Position numbers and translations under genes: made by a program
Origin: Anaerolineales bacterium
GTDB lineage: Bacteria; Chloroflexota; Anaerolineae; Anaerolineales; UBA4823
Direction of reading: 5' to 3'
DNA length: 5,982 nucleotides
NCBI GenBank assembly: GCA_022865865.1
Contig: JALHTN010000419.1
Coordinates: 1-5,982 of the forward strand
Notes under the pieces: generated by a model
What the model was told of the DNA's origin: nothing
Database searches by the model: none
Seen by the model: only the letters and a program-made list of their open reading frames with translations
In this document: positions 5,578-5,982 of the stretch, in pieces
Position numbering within the stretch: position 1 is the first letter of the stretch
Layout of the letters: each line of letters begins with the position of its first letter

Positions 5578-5982
5578 ATGACCGAACAAGCTATCTCAAC
5601 TGGAAATGGAAAACGTGACTTAATTCGAGTCAATCATTTGATGAAATACTTCCCCGTGCGCGGCGGCCTGATGCAGCGAGTAGTAGCCTGGGTTCAAGCA
5701 GTAGATGATATCAGCTTCACCGTTAGAGAGGGAGAAACCCTGGGATTAGTAGGGGAGTCCGGATGCGGAAAGACTACTGTCGGTCGCACGATGCTGCGCC
5801 TTACTGAGCCAACTGGAGGAGAAGTTCTCTTCGGTGAAACCAATGTTTTCGATTTGCGAGGCTCAGATCTGAAAAAGATGCGCCGCAATATGCAAATAAT
5901 CTTCCAGGACCCTTACGCATCCCTGGACCCACGCATGCCAATTGGTGAATCGATCTCCGAAGGATTAAAGATCCACAACATT
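5578..5982 (+). CDS. dppF: DppF/OppF-type ABC transporter ATPase, N-terminal part
   Basis: The gene runs off the right edge after 135 codons without a stop. The product is the second ATPase of the importer. Visible motifs are '[20 protein letters not shown]' (15-34), whose 'KYFPVRGG' is characteristic of the OppF/DppF branch, then '[21 protein letters not shown]' (39-59), Walker A GESGCGKT (59-66), and the Q-loop with '[14 protein letters not shown]' (107-120), again typical of the OppF branch. The signature, Walker B and C-terminal extension lie outside the window. The gene follows the first ATPase in the usual Dpp/Opp order. Family members are normally about 320-340 residues, so roughly 60% of the gene is missing. 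The part seen is intact with no frameshift. Confidence 0.94.
   Translation, partial: MTEQAISTGNGKRDLIRVNHLMKYFPVRGGLMQRVVAWVQAVDDISFTVREGETLGLVGESGCGKTTVGRTMLRLTEPTGGEVLFGETNVFDLRGSDLKKMRRNMQIIFQDPYASLDPRMPIGESISEGLKIHNI

Overview
The window carries most of a peptide-type (Dpp/Opp family) ABC importer locus. All genes are on the + strand. From left to right it contains the 3' end of a family 5 extracellular solute-binding protein gene, a strong terminator, a 718-nt intergenic region with three copies of a palindromic repeat and a probable promoter, then five genes in order: an oversized DppB-type permease, a DppC-type permease, an unrecognised membrane-anchored protein, a DppD/OppD-type ATPase, and the 5' part of a DppF/OppF-type ATPase that runs off the right edge. 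Moderate GC content, GTG starts at two genes, the GTCATyCCGAg-type dispersed repeat, and a roughly 500-residue DppB with a large extracytoplasmic insert together suggest a Chloroflexota (Anaerolineae-like) genome. This taxonomic guess is inference and rests on no marker gene.

Region 1-767 is the solute-binding protein tail and its terminator (15-bp perfect stem). Region 768-1419 has no large gene. Positions 785-1123 hold three tandem copies of a MITE/REP-like element with inverted ends. Positions 1124-1306 are AT-rich and contain an extended -10 promoter (TGGTATAAT). Positions 1307-1423 hold a possible 38-codon leader ORF whose stop overlaps the start of the permease gene as ATGA. Region 1420-5982 is a compact operon with gaps of 13 to 34 nt, and no terminator was seen between the genes.

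In the usual model for this family, the binding protein captures a peptide or similar solute outside the membrane, the two permeases form the channel, and the two ATPases drive import. Here the visible binding protein lies upstream behind its own terminator, so it is probably transcribed separately from the membrane and ATPase genes. Whether it serves this transporter is likely but not shown.

The least ordinary parts are: (i) a roughly 165-residue insert in the first extracytoplasmic loop of the DppB-type permease, with a small beta-rich stretch resembling an OB-like domain; (ii) a 177-residue single-pass membrane protein of unknown function between the permease and ATPase genes; (iii) the repeat cluster, in which two copies share a clean 20-nt internal deletion relative to the third; and (iv) the possible leader ORF. 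I did not see an obvious defence system, CRISPR array, transposase or RNA gene.
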